Notes under the pieces: generated by a model
Told to the model about the DNA's origin: nothing
Database searches by the model: none
Seen by the model: only the letters and a program-made list of their open reading frames with translations
Assembly (NCBI RefSeq): GCF_900105455.1
Contig: NZ_FNSF01000001.1
Coordinates: 1,183,001-1,247,000 of the forward strand
Length of the DNA stretch: 64,000 nt
Reading direction: 5' to 3'
Source of the DNA: Tenacibaculum sp. MAR_2009_124
Lineage (GTDB): Bacteria; Bacteroidota; Bacteroidia; Flavobacteriales; Flavobacteriaceae
Part shown: one piece after another, positions 28,135-36,922 of the stretch
How positions within the stretch are numbered: position 1 is the first letter of the stretch
How the letters are laid out: every line of letters begins with the position of its first letter
Program-made: the position numbers and the translations under genes

Positions 28135-29181
28135 TTAATTAATTGTTTTACGATATGCAGAAGGAGTCGTTCCTAGATTTTTCTTAAAAGCGGCGTTGAA
28201 AGATGATAGACTATTAAACCCAGAATCGAAAGCAATACTTGATATAGTAAGATTTTTATGTTTAACTAATAAATCTTTTGCTTTTAAAATTCTGAAACTA
28301 TTAACAAAGTCATTAAAATTTTGCTTAGCATTCTGATTGATGATCTCAGAAGTTTTTTGAGGTGTTTTTTGAATAAGATTACTTAATTCTGCTAGCGAAA
28401 GATTTGGGTTCAGAAATAACTCATTGTTTATTATATTATTTACTAACTGTTTGAATAATATAGCATTTTCATTCTTTTTAAAGACATTACCATCACTTTC
28501 TGTTGTTTTTAATTGAAACGCCTTAACACTTAAAAAATAGACGACAATTGAATACATAATAGGCCCTACAAGATATGGAATGGTATCATCTATAATGTTT
28601 AAAAAGTAAGAAATCCAAATAACAACAAAGCCAATGAGAACCATTTTTAACCATGACATTGTTATACTTTGTGATTTTGTTACCTCTTGCTTTCTTAAGC
28701 TTTTTTTAATTTTTTGTAAGTGTTTACCAGCTAAGAATATGTAAAAAGCAAAATGCAAGTACACGAAGAAAAGCACACTTACAAATATAATAATAACACT
28801 TTTACTATTTGTGTCGAACCAATTTTCAGTGACAAACAGACTAGAAGTGAATAATAAAACAAAAGGTGTTAATTCAAAATAATATTGGCGTTGAAATTTA
28901 AAATTAACGACTGTCATTCCCATGGTATACCATCGTAATAAAGGACCTATAAGTAACATGAAGGTAAGACCGATAAATATGAATAACGGTTCTAAATTGT
29001 TACTAAAATGGAGTACGACAGATTTCCCAATTCTAAATGCCATAAAAACCAGAATTAAAGCCAATAGATAATTCGTTAAGCTAGCTTTCTTTTTAAAGAA
29101 AAAAAGATAAATAGCAAATGCAGAACCATGTAAAAGTCCCGCACTGCTTATGATGATTAGAAGTATATCTAAAAAATTCAA
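28135..29181 (-). CDS. AraC-family transcriptional regulator with seven-TM-like N-terminal domain
   Basis: 348 residues. Six to seven hydrophobic segments occupy residues 1-225. After a charged linker comes the AraC domain: 'NLSLAELSNLIQKTPQKTSE' and 'SSIAFDSGFNSLSSFNAAFK', ending in 'KNLGTTPSAYRKT'. The architecture is the same as the gene at 2163. It lies just upstream of, and in line with, the DUF6660-like and TonB-receptor genes, so it may regulate that module. The signal sensed is unknown. Confidence 0.88.
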   Translation of the reverse strand: MNFLDILLIIISSAGLLHGSAFAIYLFFFKKKASLTNYLLALILVFMAFRIGKSVVLHFSNNLEPLFIFIGLTFMLLIGPLLRWYTMGMTVVNFKFQRQYYFELTPFVLLFTSSLFVTENWFDTNSKSVIIIFVSVLFFVYLHFAFYIFLAGKHLQKIKKSLRKQEVTKSQSITMSWLKMVLIGFVVIWISYFLNIIDDTIPYLVGPIMYSIVVYFLSVKAFQLKTTESDGNVFKKNENAILFKQLVNNIINNELFLNPNLSLAELSNLIQKTPQKTSEIINQNAKQNFNDFVNSFRILKAKDLLVKHKNLTISSIAFDSGFNSLSSFNAAFKKNLGTTPSAYRKTIN

Positions 29182-29243
29182 CTACTGATAGTTTTTTTCA
29201 AAAATAAATGAAAATGTAATTATAACAGGAGCATCGCTTCATT

Positions 29244-30344
29244 TTATTTTTTTTTAGATTCACAATCCTTAATAAAAGAAACAAGACTCATTAGGTTCGT
29301 AAAATCCCCAAGTTTCCAGTCCATTGCTCCGATTATTGCATGTTTAGCTATTAAGATTCTGTTAATAGGTTTGTATTCAGATAGTATTAGGTTTTTAATA
29401 ATCTCTTTGGCTTTAGCTTTACCTTCTGTTTTATATACCACCAATACGTCCACCGCATTTTCTTCATCTGTTTTATCTCTAAATTTAGGAGTATATCCGA
29501 GTTGTTCAATCATTTTTTCGGCTAAACTCCAGGTAGACCAAGGGTTTTGACCTGTTATTAGATTATTGTCATGACTAATTTTATCTAAATACATGAGTCC
29601 TTTGTTAAATATTGCTCCTTGTTCAGTTAATTTATCCTGTAAAAGAAAAGGAAATATTTCTTTTGCCTCTGGTATTAAAAATAATTCTTCTTCATTGGTA
29701 AAACCACTTACATTTTTACTTTCAAGTAATGATTTCCCATTATCTAGTCTTACATTCACCAAAGCTGAAGGACCATGACAAACTGCTCCAATTACTTTGT
29801 TTGTTTGATAATACTCCTTTACTATTGATTGGATGGTTTTATTATTTGGGAAATCAAACATCGTTCCTTTTCCTCCAACAAAATAGATGGCTTGATACTC
29901 TTCAGGTTCCACATTTTCTATAGCTATTGTGTTGGTAGTTTTTTGCTGAGCTTTTGTGTCATTTAAGAAAGCGTAATCGAAACTTCCCATATCTTCATCA
30001 TCAATAACAACCGGAGCCTTCCCTCCTTTTGTACTTGCGATATCAACTTCGAATCCATTCGCTTTAAAAACATAATATGGACGAGATAGTTCAGTAAGCT
30101 CATACCCTGTACTTTTTGTATTTTCGCCCATTGTGTCAACACTTGTAACTACGGCCAGTATTTTTCCCCTTGGAGGAATACTGTTTTCTGATATATATGA
30201 AATCTCTTTTATGGTAGTAGCTTGTAACCTATGATCTACAGGAGGTAATATACTTCTTACCCAAAAGACAAAAGAGATTGTTGCAACTATTAAAAAAAGA
30301 ATAAATACGGAAATCCATTTTAGAACACGATATTTTTTAAACAT
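29244..30344 (-). CDS. DJ-1/PfpI (class I glutamine-amidotransferase-like) protein with N-terminal membrane anchor
   Basis: 366 residues. One strong TM segment near residues 10-30 ('WISVFILFLIVATISFVFWV') anchors a domain of the Hsp31/PfpI type: 'GKILAVVTSVDTMGENTKST', 'DYAFLND', and the nucleophile elbow 'IGAVCHGPSALVNV' with the reactive Cys near residue 187. A C-terminal 90-residue extension ('VDVLVVYKTEGKAKAKEII') is not part of the classic fold. Family members work as protease, glyoxalase or chaperone; none can be picked here. It is monocistronic, beside the AraC regulator. Confidence 0.82.
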   Translation of the reverse strand: MFKKYRVLKWISVFILFLIVATISFVFWVRSILPPVDHRLQATTIKEISYISENSIPPRGKILAVVTSVDTMGENTKSTGYELTELSRPYYVFKANGFEVDIASTKGGKAPVVIDDEDMGSFDYAFLNDTKAQQKTTNTIAIENVEPEEYQAIYFVGGKGTMFDFPNNKTIQSIVKEYYQTNKVIGAVCHGPSALVNVRLDNGKSLLESKNVSGFTNEEELFLIPEAKEIFPFLLQDKLTEQGAIFNKGLMYLDKISHDNNLITGQNPWSTWSLAEKMIEQLGYTPKFRDKTDEENAVDVLVVYKTEGKAKAKEIIKNLILSEYKPINRILIAKHAIIGAMDWKLGDFTNLMSLVSFIKDCESKKK

Positions 30345-30564
30345 AAGATGTGATTTTAATTTTTAGCTAAATACCTGTAAAAAAGCGGTTTCTTATGAGT
30401 AAATGATAATTCCGTCAGAGTAAAATATGATTTTACTACCTAATTATAGGCTTAATAAAAGTTAATTCTATGGTTAATTTTTTTTTTACAAGTGTTTGCA
30501 TTTTTTTGACACTCTTTAGACTTTATTGATTACCTACATTTCTATTTTAGTCAAAATTTGATGT

Positions 30565-31128
30565 ATGAAACGTTTATTATTTATTTTCATGTTGCTTATT
30601 ACTTCTTTGATAACCTTTGGTCAAGAGAATAAAAACCTGACCATACTTTCAACCAATAATTGGGCTAAAGAAATTATTAAGTTTCCTGTTAATTGGGCGC
30701 CAAGAGTGAGTCTAGAAGGTTTTGAAGAACTTCGTTTTGCTCCATATTGGTCAGACCAAAATAGCGATCAATTTTGGTCTTTGATAATGGCATGGAAAGT
30801 AAAAACGAGCACTCCTTTAAAAGTAACTGAAATTGAAAAGAATTTTGAAGGATATTTTGAAGGATTAATGATTCCTAATCATTGGACAAGTACTTTTCCA
30901 AGACCGAATGTACTTTTTATTGAGGATGAAAGAAATATGCAAAAAATAATAGGTAAAATGAAGCTTTTTGATGGATTTCATGCTGGTAAAATGATTGATT
31001 TGAATATTATTATCAATCAGTATTTTATTAAAGAGGAGGAAAAAAGTGTTTTAATATTTAGAATATCCTCTAAAAATTTAGATCATTCTATTTGGAAGCT
31101 ATTGAACAATATTAAAAGGAAGCCCTAA
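30565..31128 (+). CDS. Secreted hypothetical protein
   Basis: 187 residues with a clear signal peptide ('MKRLLFIFMLLITSLITFG', then QEN). The mature part is a compact mixed domain with 'EIIKFPVNWAPRVSLEGFEE', 'DQFWSLIMAWKV' and 'EEEKSVLIFRISSKNLDHSI'. I do not recognise the family. The 220-base gap upstream is AT-rich, with no exact TAnnTTTG found. The gene ends inside a strong terminator hairpin, which supports its being real and expressed. Confidence 0.75.
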   Translation: MKRLLFIFMLLITSLITFGQENKNLTILSTNNWAKEIIKFPVNWAPRVSLEGFEELRFAPYWSDQNSDQFWSLIMAWKVKTSTPLKVTEIEKNFEGYFEGLMIPNHWTSTFPRPNVLFIEDERNMQKIIGKMKLFDGFHAGKMIDLNIIINQYFIKEEEKSVLIFRISSKNLDHSIWKLLNNIKRKP

Positions 31129-31142
31129 GGCTTCCTTTTAAT
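31111..31142. terminator. Bidirectional terminator overlapping a stop codon
   Basis: A perfect 14-bp stem (31111-31124 with 31129-31142) with loop CTAA, where the TAA is the stop codon of the gene at 30565. A-rich and T-rich flanks on both sides let it serve the minus-strand gene at 31150 as well. Confidence 0.85.
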
Positions 31143-31149
31143 TACAAAA

Positions 31150-31440
31150 TTATACCATTTGAGTTATTTTAGCCGCTTCGCTATGTAAAACGCCTTCTAT
31201 TAATTCATGAATTTTATTATTGATAAGAGAACATGGAACATACCATGGAGAATTTACTGCTTGAATATCTAATTCTTGGTTACTAGGAATATAATTCCAT
31301 GAAATTGTAAAGCCATCTTTAGATTCTTGTCCTTTATTTGAAGCAATGACAATGCCTAATTCGCTTTTAACAGCATTTTTTATTTTATCCCAAGAGGTTT
31401 CAGATACATTGTTAAATGTTTGTCTTGAACATGCGCCCAT
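31150..31440 (-). CDS. Small hypothetical protein at the end of the YcaO cluster
   Basis: 96 residues beginning 'MGACSRQTFNNVSETSWDKI'. There is no signal peptide. It has a helix-forming start, a beta-rich middle ('DGFTISWNYIPSNQELDIQA') and a helical end. Two Cys (residues 4 and about 69) and no C/S/T-rich core argue against a classic azoline precursor, though it is the last gene of the minus-strand run that includes the YcaO enzyme. I do not recognise the family. The strong terminator at 31111-31142 ends the run directly after it. Confidence 0.6.
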   Translation of the reverse strand: MGACSRQTFNNVSETSWDKIKNAVKSELGIVIASNKGQESKDGFTISWNYIPSNQELDIQAVNSPWYVPCSLINNKIHELIEGVLHSEAAKITQMV

Positions 31441-31744
31441 AATTTTAAGTTTTGGTTAATACTTCCTACTCTTTTTAGGCTTTTCGGAATCCGCCAGTTG
31501 TAATAAATTTAAAAAAGGCCTTTGTTTTTATTATTGCTTAGTAAATATGGTTATAAGATTTGATAGAAAATATTACACTTTATATCATCACTAAAAAACT
31601 GCTAATAAACGTCTTACTAATAGTTTTAGTGTTTGGGGTTTTTAAAGTGAGATTAAACAAGTATTGCTGCTTGTTGGGTCGTATTGAATAGATATGGTTG
31701 TCTGCAAATAATGGTAAGTACATGCCTTACTTTTATTTGAGGAT
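31441..31744. other. Gene-poor stretch between the Ntn-hydrolase remnant and the 96-aa gene
   Basis: About 300 AT-rich bases. The only open frame of note is a 47-codon one on the minus strand (31579-31722, start 'MYLPLFADNHIYSIRPNKQQ'), with stops directly upstream and no recognisable family. It may be debris from the same decay that broke the hydrolase gene, or a tiny gene. Confidence 0.4.
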
Positions 31745-32033
31745 TATATATTTACAATACTGTTGCCTTTAATATCATGAACAACATAATGTTGATTGAA
31801 TTTAGAGTCGTCTGAAAGCTCGGGCATTTATATTGAAAATCATTTTTAATTAAACTATCAATATTTTCTAGAATATCATCAGGAAGGTTATCTTTTACAA
31901 ATTGAACCAAGTGTTGTTTTTTATGGTGATTGGGTTTTATAAAAAAGTCTTTACTCAATTCGAGATTTATTTCTTGACTGCGCCCAATCGCTACGCCTCC
32001 ATTTTTTGAAGATACTTTAAAATTTGTACACAT
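31745..32033 (-). pseudogene. Remnant of a choloylglycine-hydrolase/penicillin-V-acylase-like Ntn-hydrolase
   Basis: The open frame (93 residues) starts 'MCTNFKVSSKNGGVAIGRSQ', the classic N-terminus of the Ntn choloylglycine hydrolase family, where Cys2 becomes the nucleophile and Arg in 'GRS' is an active-site residue. Family members are about 330 residues. Near the 3' end, a +1 shift restores 'HYVVHDIKGNSIV', which is the family's conserved mid-protein motif, before a stop at 31745. So the gene has lost a large internal part and is frameshifted. It lies 73 bases downstream of the YcaO gene, so the cluster may once have had an amide hydrolase. Confidence 0.6.
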
Positions 32034-32106
32034 AATTTTTTATTTAGTAAATCAAAACTAGTAAGAGAATAGATTAAAAATATATCAACTTATATCATGT
32101 TTAAAC

Positions 32107-34305
32107 TTATATATATAACTCCTGACAATTCAAAGTCTCTTCTGTTTTTTGTCTTGATAAACAGCCTAATAAAACAGGAACCTCATAAAGTCTTCTATTA
32201 GCTAGTTGAGGCCAAATATGACATAACCCAGGAACAAATACTTTTACGGTGGAAAGAGGAATAGAGTTTCTGCTATAATTTAGAACCAATACTTCTAAAT
32301 CTAGTTTTTGAAAGTGCGCTACAATAATTTCTATATTCGTTTTTAAATCATTTTTATATTCTAAACTATACTCTTTCTTCGAATTAGTATTTTCTCCATA
32401 AAGAAAAGCTTCATCTTGAATAGCATTAAAGGCGAAAGGAGCTGTATGTGTATTTCTAATAGGAATCAACTGACAGAGTTCTGTTAAGGCACGTTGAGCA
32501 GCCAATTCTGGAATTAAATGACAACCAAACCCTAAAGTAAATTTACCAGAAGTTTTATCTTTTGCGACCCCTACCATTACGGGAATTCCAATATCGTTGG
32601 TAATATCTAAAATCCAAAAATTATAATTTTTCATGCTTTTTTTAAACTTTTCAAGTGCAGAAGCGTCTATACGAGTTAATTTAAAAACAGGACAAGTTAT
32701 TTTATTATACCACCAAATTGCAGTAGCATCGCGTTCTATTAATTCAAAAAGCCCTTGTAAAACAGCTTCTTCGACTACATTACCTGCCGCACAACCATTG
32801 GAGTTCCATTTACCAAATTGTACATCTTTGAAAGGAAGATTACTAAAACAACAAGTTAAAGGAATGTATACATTTTCTTTTTTTGATAGCGACCAAACGG
32901 GTAGCCAATATATCTTTTCATTCGTATATCGACGTACAGCATGTTTTAATTTAGAACTAGGAAATTCTTTTCCTGTAAACTGTAAATATTGTCTATCAGA
33001 ATAAGGAGATAACTCATGAAAACTAATTGCTCTATAATTTAATTTCAGTAGACTTGATAATGATATTTTATATAGAGGAATGTCCGGTTGGTATAAAGCA
33101 TTATAGCGTTCAATAGATTCAGATAAAGCACTCACTTTTGATTGCTGAATGCTCACTCCTTTTCCTAAGCTTGTTTGAACAAAATCGACTATATTAAATT
33201 GAAAATCTGTATTGGTAAAAGATTTATAATATCCCGTTCTAAAAATTTGAATTTGTGTGTTTGTTTCGGAAGGAATTTTTTCGATACGATTAATTATGCC
33301 TGTTTCAGCGCTTATCAGTGGTAGTAGTTTTTCTAATGTCTCTTTTGGGGTACATATTCTTGAGCCTCCATCTTCTGTATAAAAAACTTTTCGATTTCTC
33401 AATAACAAAGGACTATGTAATTGATTGGCAATATCATCAATATTCGTTAAGGTCTTATCTATGGGATGCTTTTCGGTTTTATTTGTAATTAAATTATAAG
33501 TAATTAGTGAAGTACTATTACCAGGACTGTTCAGCTGTTCTAAAATAATTGATCTTAGTATTTCAATTTGATCGTTATTGAAGTTTCTGTTTTTTCTAAA
33601 CTTATAAGACGATGTTTGTTTTGAAAACTTCTTCTTCAGAGCCTCTTTAATAGGTTGATTCTTTAATATTCTTCGTTGAACCTTAGTAAATATCGAAAAT
33701 GATTCTTTCGAAAATACGGGAAGTATCTTAATGATGTCTCCACTAATTTTAATAACCATAAATTTTTCTTTAAAAGAAATATTTGATATTCGTCCATCTA
33801 AAAAGTCATCTACAAATACAATATCAATAAATGAAGGTGAAAAATAAGGCATTTCACCAAATACCATATTTTTAATTTCTTGGCGATCTTTAATTGAAAG
33901 TAATGACAGCCAATACATACGCATTGTTTGATTTATAGAAATAATTTCTGTTTCTATCGGATAAATGGGTAACTCAAAAATCTTATCAGATGGTTGTACA
34001 TATTTCCCTTTGATACTATTTATAGTATTTGAACAACCTTTAATTAACAACTTCAAAGTTGTTAATTGTTCTGCCTGATAGATAAATAAGTTTTTTTCAG
34101 CAGGTTCCATGACCTGAAGCATACTTGATACATTTATTTTGTCTTTTTGTTCGTTTATTAAATGGAATCCGGGAAAATCGTTGGCTTTCAATAAAAACTG
34201 TTCAACTTCTCCAAATAACAAAAGGTCCTTATTCTCTAGAATGTACAAATTGAAACGTGGATGCCATTGTATATACTCGGTTCTCTCTTCAAGAAAGTTT
34301 TGCAT
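32107..34305 (-). CDS. Fused leader-binding/YcaO cyclodehydratase of the TOMM type
   Basis: 732 residues. Residues 1-230 resemble the leader-peptide-binding (E1-like, RRE-bearing) part of TOMM C proteins ('WHPRFNLYILENKDLLLFGE'). From about 300 on comes the ATP-dependent YcaO domain: 'ALSESIERYNALY' (about residue 390), 'VLQGLFELIERDATAIWWYN' (about 520), 'QRALTELCQLIP' (about 605) and 'FVPGLCHIWPQLANRRLYEV' near the end. Such C-D fusions turn Cys/Ser/Thr of a peptide into azolines. The C-terminus is 'NCQELYI' and lacks the PxPxP end usual in azoline-forming YcaO enzymes. The amidohydrolase gene ends 16 bases upstream, so the two are co-transcribed. The call is firm for YcaO; the product chemistry is open. 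Confidence 0.88.
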   Translation of the reverse strand: MQNFLEERTEYIQWHPRFNLYILENKDLLLFGEVEQFLLKANDFPGFHLINEQKDKINVSSMLQVMEPAEKNLFIYQAEQLTTLKLLIKGCSNTINSIKGKYVQPSDKIFELPIYPIETEIISINQTMRMYWLSLLSIKDRQEIKNMVFGEMPYFSPSFIDIVFVDDFLDGRISNISFKEKFMVIKISGDIIKILPVFSKESFSIFTKVQRRILKNQPIKEALKKKFSKQTSSYKFRKNRNFNNDQIEILRSIILEQLNSPGNSTSLITYNLITNKTEKHPIDKTLTNIDDIANQLHSPLLLRNRKVFYTEDGGSRICTPKETLEKLLPLISAETGIINRIEKIPSETNTQIQIFRTGYYKSFTNTDFQFNIVDFVQTSLGKGVSIQQSKVSALSESIERYNALYQPDIPLYKISLSSLLKLNYRAISFHELSPYSDRQYLQFTGKEFPSSKLKHAVRRYTNEKIYWLPVWSLSKKENVYIPLTCCFSNLPFKDVQFGKWNSNGCAAGNVVEEAVLQGLFELIERDATAIWWYNKITCPVFKLTRIDASALEKFKKSMKNYNFWILDITNDIGIPVMVGVAKDKTSGKFTLGFGCHLIPELAAQRALTELCQLIPIRNTHTAPFAFNAIQDEAFLYGENTNSKKEYSLEYKNDLKTNIEIIVAHFQKLDLEVLVLNYSRNSIPLSTVKVFVPGLCHIWPQLANRRLYEVPVLLGCLSRQKTEETLNCQELYI

Positions 34306-34321
34306 TATAAGAATCTAATAG

Positions 34322-35467
34322 TTAATTATAATTAGCATGCTCATGTTCTTCCTCATAATTAAAAAACTCCCGAGCATTTAACTCGAATATTTCTTTTAGT
34401 TCTGAATCAGTTAATTCAGGTAACTTACTTGGTACATCATCAGAATTAAGGTGTTCATGATCAGGATGAGGGAAATCACTTGCAAACAACAGTCTGTTAC
34501 TACCAATAATATTTATTACCTCTCTTAAGCAAGGTTCCCCTGGTTCTATTGCTATCCAACATTGCCTCTTAAAATACTCAGATGGAAGCATTTTAATGTT
34601 TTCTTTGGTTTGATTTGGGAAATCTGGATAACAGATAGTGTCCAAACGCCATAACCAATAAGGAAGCCATGAAGAACCAGCTTCTAAAAAAGCAAATTTT
34701 AAGGTTGGGTATCGTTCTAACACTCCCGAGGTAAGTAATGATATAAAAGCACTAATAATTTCAAACGGATGTGTTGTTGCTAATAACGAAAAGCGATCAT
34801 TAAATCGATCTGTTCCTACTGATTTCCCGTGAAAGTGCGCACCACCGTGAAATGCTATTGAAATGTTATTTTCTGTGCAGATTTCCCAAAAGCCTTCGTA
34901 ATCCTTATGACCTAAAGTACGTCCATTAATTTCTTCAGGACGTAAGATTATAGTTTTCCATCCATAAGAAATCACTTCTATTACTTGAACAATCATTTCA
35001 TTAGGATCATGTCTATTAATAATACCAACTGCTTTTAATCTCTTTGGATTAACATTACAATAATCATTCAACCATTTATTGTATGCTTTAGCATAGGCAA
35101 CAGCTACATATGAAGGTATTTCGCTATGGTAAATAACGCCTAAGGCAAAGGTTGGAAAAATATTAGCAATGGCTATATTGGTCAAATCCATACTTTGTAA
35201 CTGTCCAAACCCTGTTTTAGCTTGATGTCTTTGCAAAAGGGTTTCTTTATTTATTAAATACGATTCTTCCTGTAAAGACTTTGTCCAGTAATTTACAATT
35301 GGATATGAACCAATCATATATTCGGCAGGAAGTTCTTCTCCTTTCGTATTTTTATTCGTTTTAAGATATACAGGGTACTTTTCAAAAACCTCTTTTTCGA
35401 CATATTGCTCCCATATTTCTATCGGTTCAATAACATGTCTATCTGAATCGTGAATTTTATAGTTCAT
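34322..35467 (-). CDS. Amidohydrolase-family protein (PF04909-like) in the YcaO cluster
   Basis: 381 residues with no signal peptide. Metal-binding motifs of the amidohydrolase_2/ACMSD branch are visible: 'HDSDRHVIEP' at the N-terminus, 'ISIAFHGGAHFHG' mid-way, and 'RLLFASDFPHPDHEHL' with the catalytic Asp near the C-terminus. Family enzymes hydrolyse or decarboxylate small cyclic or acidic substrates. The gene lies between the unknown 424-residue protein and the YcaO enzyme with small gaps, so it very likely acts in the same pathway. It could trim or cyclise the modified peptide; bottromycin biosynthesis also pairs YcaO enzymes with an amidohydrolase, but from another subfamily. Confidence 0.85.
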   Translation of the reverse strand: MNYKIHDSDRHVIEPIEIWEQYVEKEVFEKYPVYLKTNKNTKGEELPAEYMIGSYPIVNYWTKSLQEESYLINKETLLQRHQAKTGFGQLQSMDLTNIAIANIFPTFALGVIYHSEIPSYVAVAYAKAYNKWLNDYCNVNPKRLKAVGIINRHDPNEMIVQVIEVISYGWKTIILRPEEINGRTLGHKDYEGFWEICTENNISIAFHGGAHFHGKSVGTDRFNDRFSLLATTHPFEIISAFISLLTSGVLERYPTLKFAFLEAGSSWLPYWLWRLDTICYPDFPNQTKENIKMLPSEYFKRQCWIAIEPGEPCLREVINIIGSNRLLFASDFPHPDHEHLNSDDVPSKLPELTDSELKEIFELNAREFFNYEEEHEHANYN

Positions 35468-35558
35468 TTATTTAATAGAAGTATAATTTTAGTGTTAATT
35501 TGTATGCATATAATAAGTTTATTATTATATGTTTTATAGGGATTTAAAACTCTTTAAA

Positions 35559-36833
35559 CTATAGTGTTGTGAAAGGCATGTTCGATCTTAAAGCTAAAAA
35601 GTCAGATAAAGCAATTGGTTGTATAGCAGAATTGTGAGGAGGTCCCGGAATATTAACTTCAACAGTGCTAAACAAATTATTCTGAGCAACTTGAACACTT
35701 TCAGTAGCATTCTTTGAGTCAAGATTAATTTTTTGGATAACACTTTCAACAAGTACTTCTAATCCAGCAGGAATAGTATATCCAAGTTTTATCTCTAGCT
35801 CCACTTGTCTGTTTAAAACAATTTCCTCACCATCATTATTAACCTTTTTTTTCCATTTTAAGTTATGATTCCATAAATAAGAAATCATTCTGGGAACGAA
35901 GTTAACGTAAGCAATATGGTCAGTATATCCTTTTGCTCCTCCTCTGTCAAACTTTTGAGATAAACCAGAATCTAAATAGTCGCCTGGAAGTTCGAAATCA
36001 TCTGGTTCGGCGTGAGTTTGATCGGAATCATCAGATATATCAAAGAACTCATTGACAAAATCATTATATCTTTCATATTTATTGGATAGTTCATCAAAAA
36101 TGAATTCTTTAACTGAAGTTATATTGTTATTGACATTATTAGACATGCTTTCTAATGGCATTGCGGCGTCTAAAAGAGTGTATTGAGATAATATATTGAA
36201 ACAAACATTGCAAAGGTTATTGAAGTAGTTTAGACTTAATTTCAACATTTCCTGCTTTTCTTCTTCGATATTTGATCTTTGGTTACTTTTAAATTCGTTA
36301 ATAGTATCTTCCAATAACGATGTTTTTTTAAATATACTACGAATAGGTATTTTACTAGAAATGTTTTGAAATTCAAGATACATAGGTACTTTTAAACGAA
36401 TCCTTCCACGAACATCTCTCCATCCATTAATAGGTAAATAGGCTAAGGCATTTTCATATTTAGGGGTTTCAATATTTATTTTTCCCTCCAATTTCCCTTT
36501 ATCAAAAGATGGATGAAAGTTAGCTCTCAATTCAAATTGAATTTCTTTATTTTTTTTATCCAATGCTTCAAGTAAAACGGGTAGAGAATCAAAAAGCTTA
36601 TTTTTTGGAATATCAAATTCTTCATCGCTATTAACCTTATTTTTAATAAAGTAAATAGTATTTGTCCCTTGTACTTTTGCCGTATTTTTAAATTTTATGT
36701 TATCTATTATATCAACAAGGTTATCAATTCTATCGCTGGGTGTTTTATAGTTAGTCCAGTAATAAGTAATTATTTTGTTCCATAAATCATCCCAATCATT
36801 TCCATTTGCTATGATATCCGATTGTGTATTCAT
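35559..36833 (-). CDS. Uncharacterised 424-residue protein of the YcaO/kinase cluster
   Basis: No family recognised. It has no signal peptide or membrane segment. The N-terminal half is mixed alpha/beta with 'LAYLPINGWRDVRGRIRLKV'. A helical middle contains 'LNYFNNLCNVCFNILSQYTL', followed by an acidic linker ('FDISDDSDQTHAEPDDFELP'). The C-terminal third has 'QVELEIKLGYTIPAGLEVLV' and ends 'SDFLALRSNMPFTTL'. It lies between the giant kinase (89-base gap) and the amidohydrolase (91-base gap) on the same strand, so it is probably a dedicated part of this system: a scaffold, substrate carrier or kinase target. Confidence 0.7.
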   Translation of the reverse strand: MNTQSDIIANGNDWDDLWNKIITYYWTNYKTPSDRIDNLVDIIDNIKFKNTAKVQGTNTIYFIKNKVNSDEEFDIPKNKLFDSLPVLLEALDKKNKEIQFELRANFHPSFDKGKLEGKINIETPKYENALAYLPINGWRDVRGRIRLKVPMYLEFQNISSKIPIRSIFKKTSLLEDTINEFKSNQRSNIEEEKQEMLKLSLNYFNNLCNVCFNILSQYTLLDAAMPLESMSNNVNNNITSVKEFIFDELSNKYERYNDFVNEFFDISDDSDQTHAEPDDFELPGDYLDSGLSQKFDRGGAKGYTDHIAYVNFVPRMISYLWNHNLKWKKKVNNDGEEIVLNRQVELEIKLGYTIPAGLEVLVESVIQKINLDSKNATESVQVAQNNLFSTVEVNIPGPPHNSAIQPIALSDFLALRSNMPFTTL

Positions 36834-36922
36834 ATATTTATTATAGTTTAGTAATTAATTTTAATATGTTGTAAATAAATCTTTTATATCGAGGTGAGTT
36901 TTAGATAAATTTGTTTAAAATT

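Noticed and set aside
31579..31722. A 47-codon minus-strand frame starting MYLPLFADNHIYSIRPNKQQ, considered as the YcaO precursor
   Set aside because: No leader-like helix, no double-glycine site and no Cys; it lacks the features of a TOMM precursor and may be debris.
32107..34305. Reading the YcaO protein as a housekeeping RimO-partner YcaO or thioamidation enzyme
   Set aside because: The fused N-terminal leader-binding region and the TOMM-type kinase/cyclase neighbour favour a peptide-modification role; the missing proline tail is noted as a caveat.
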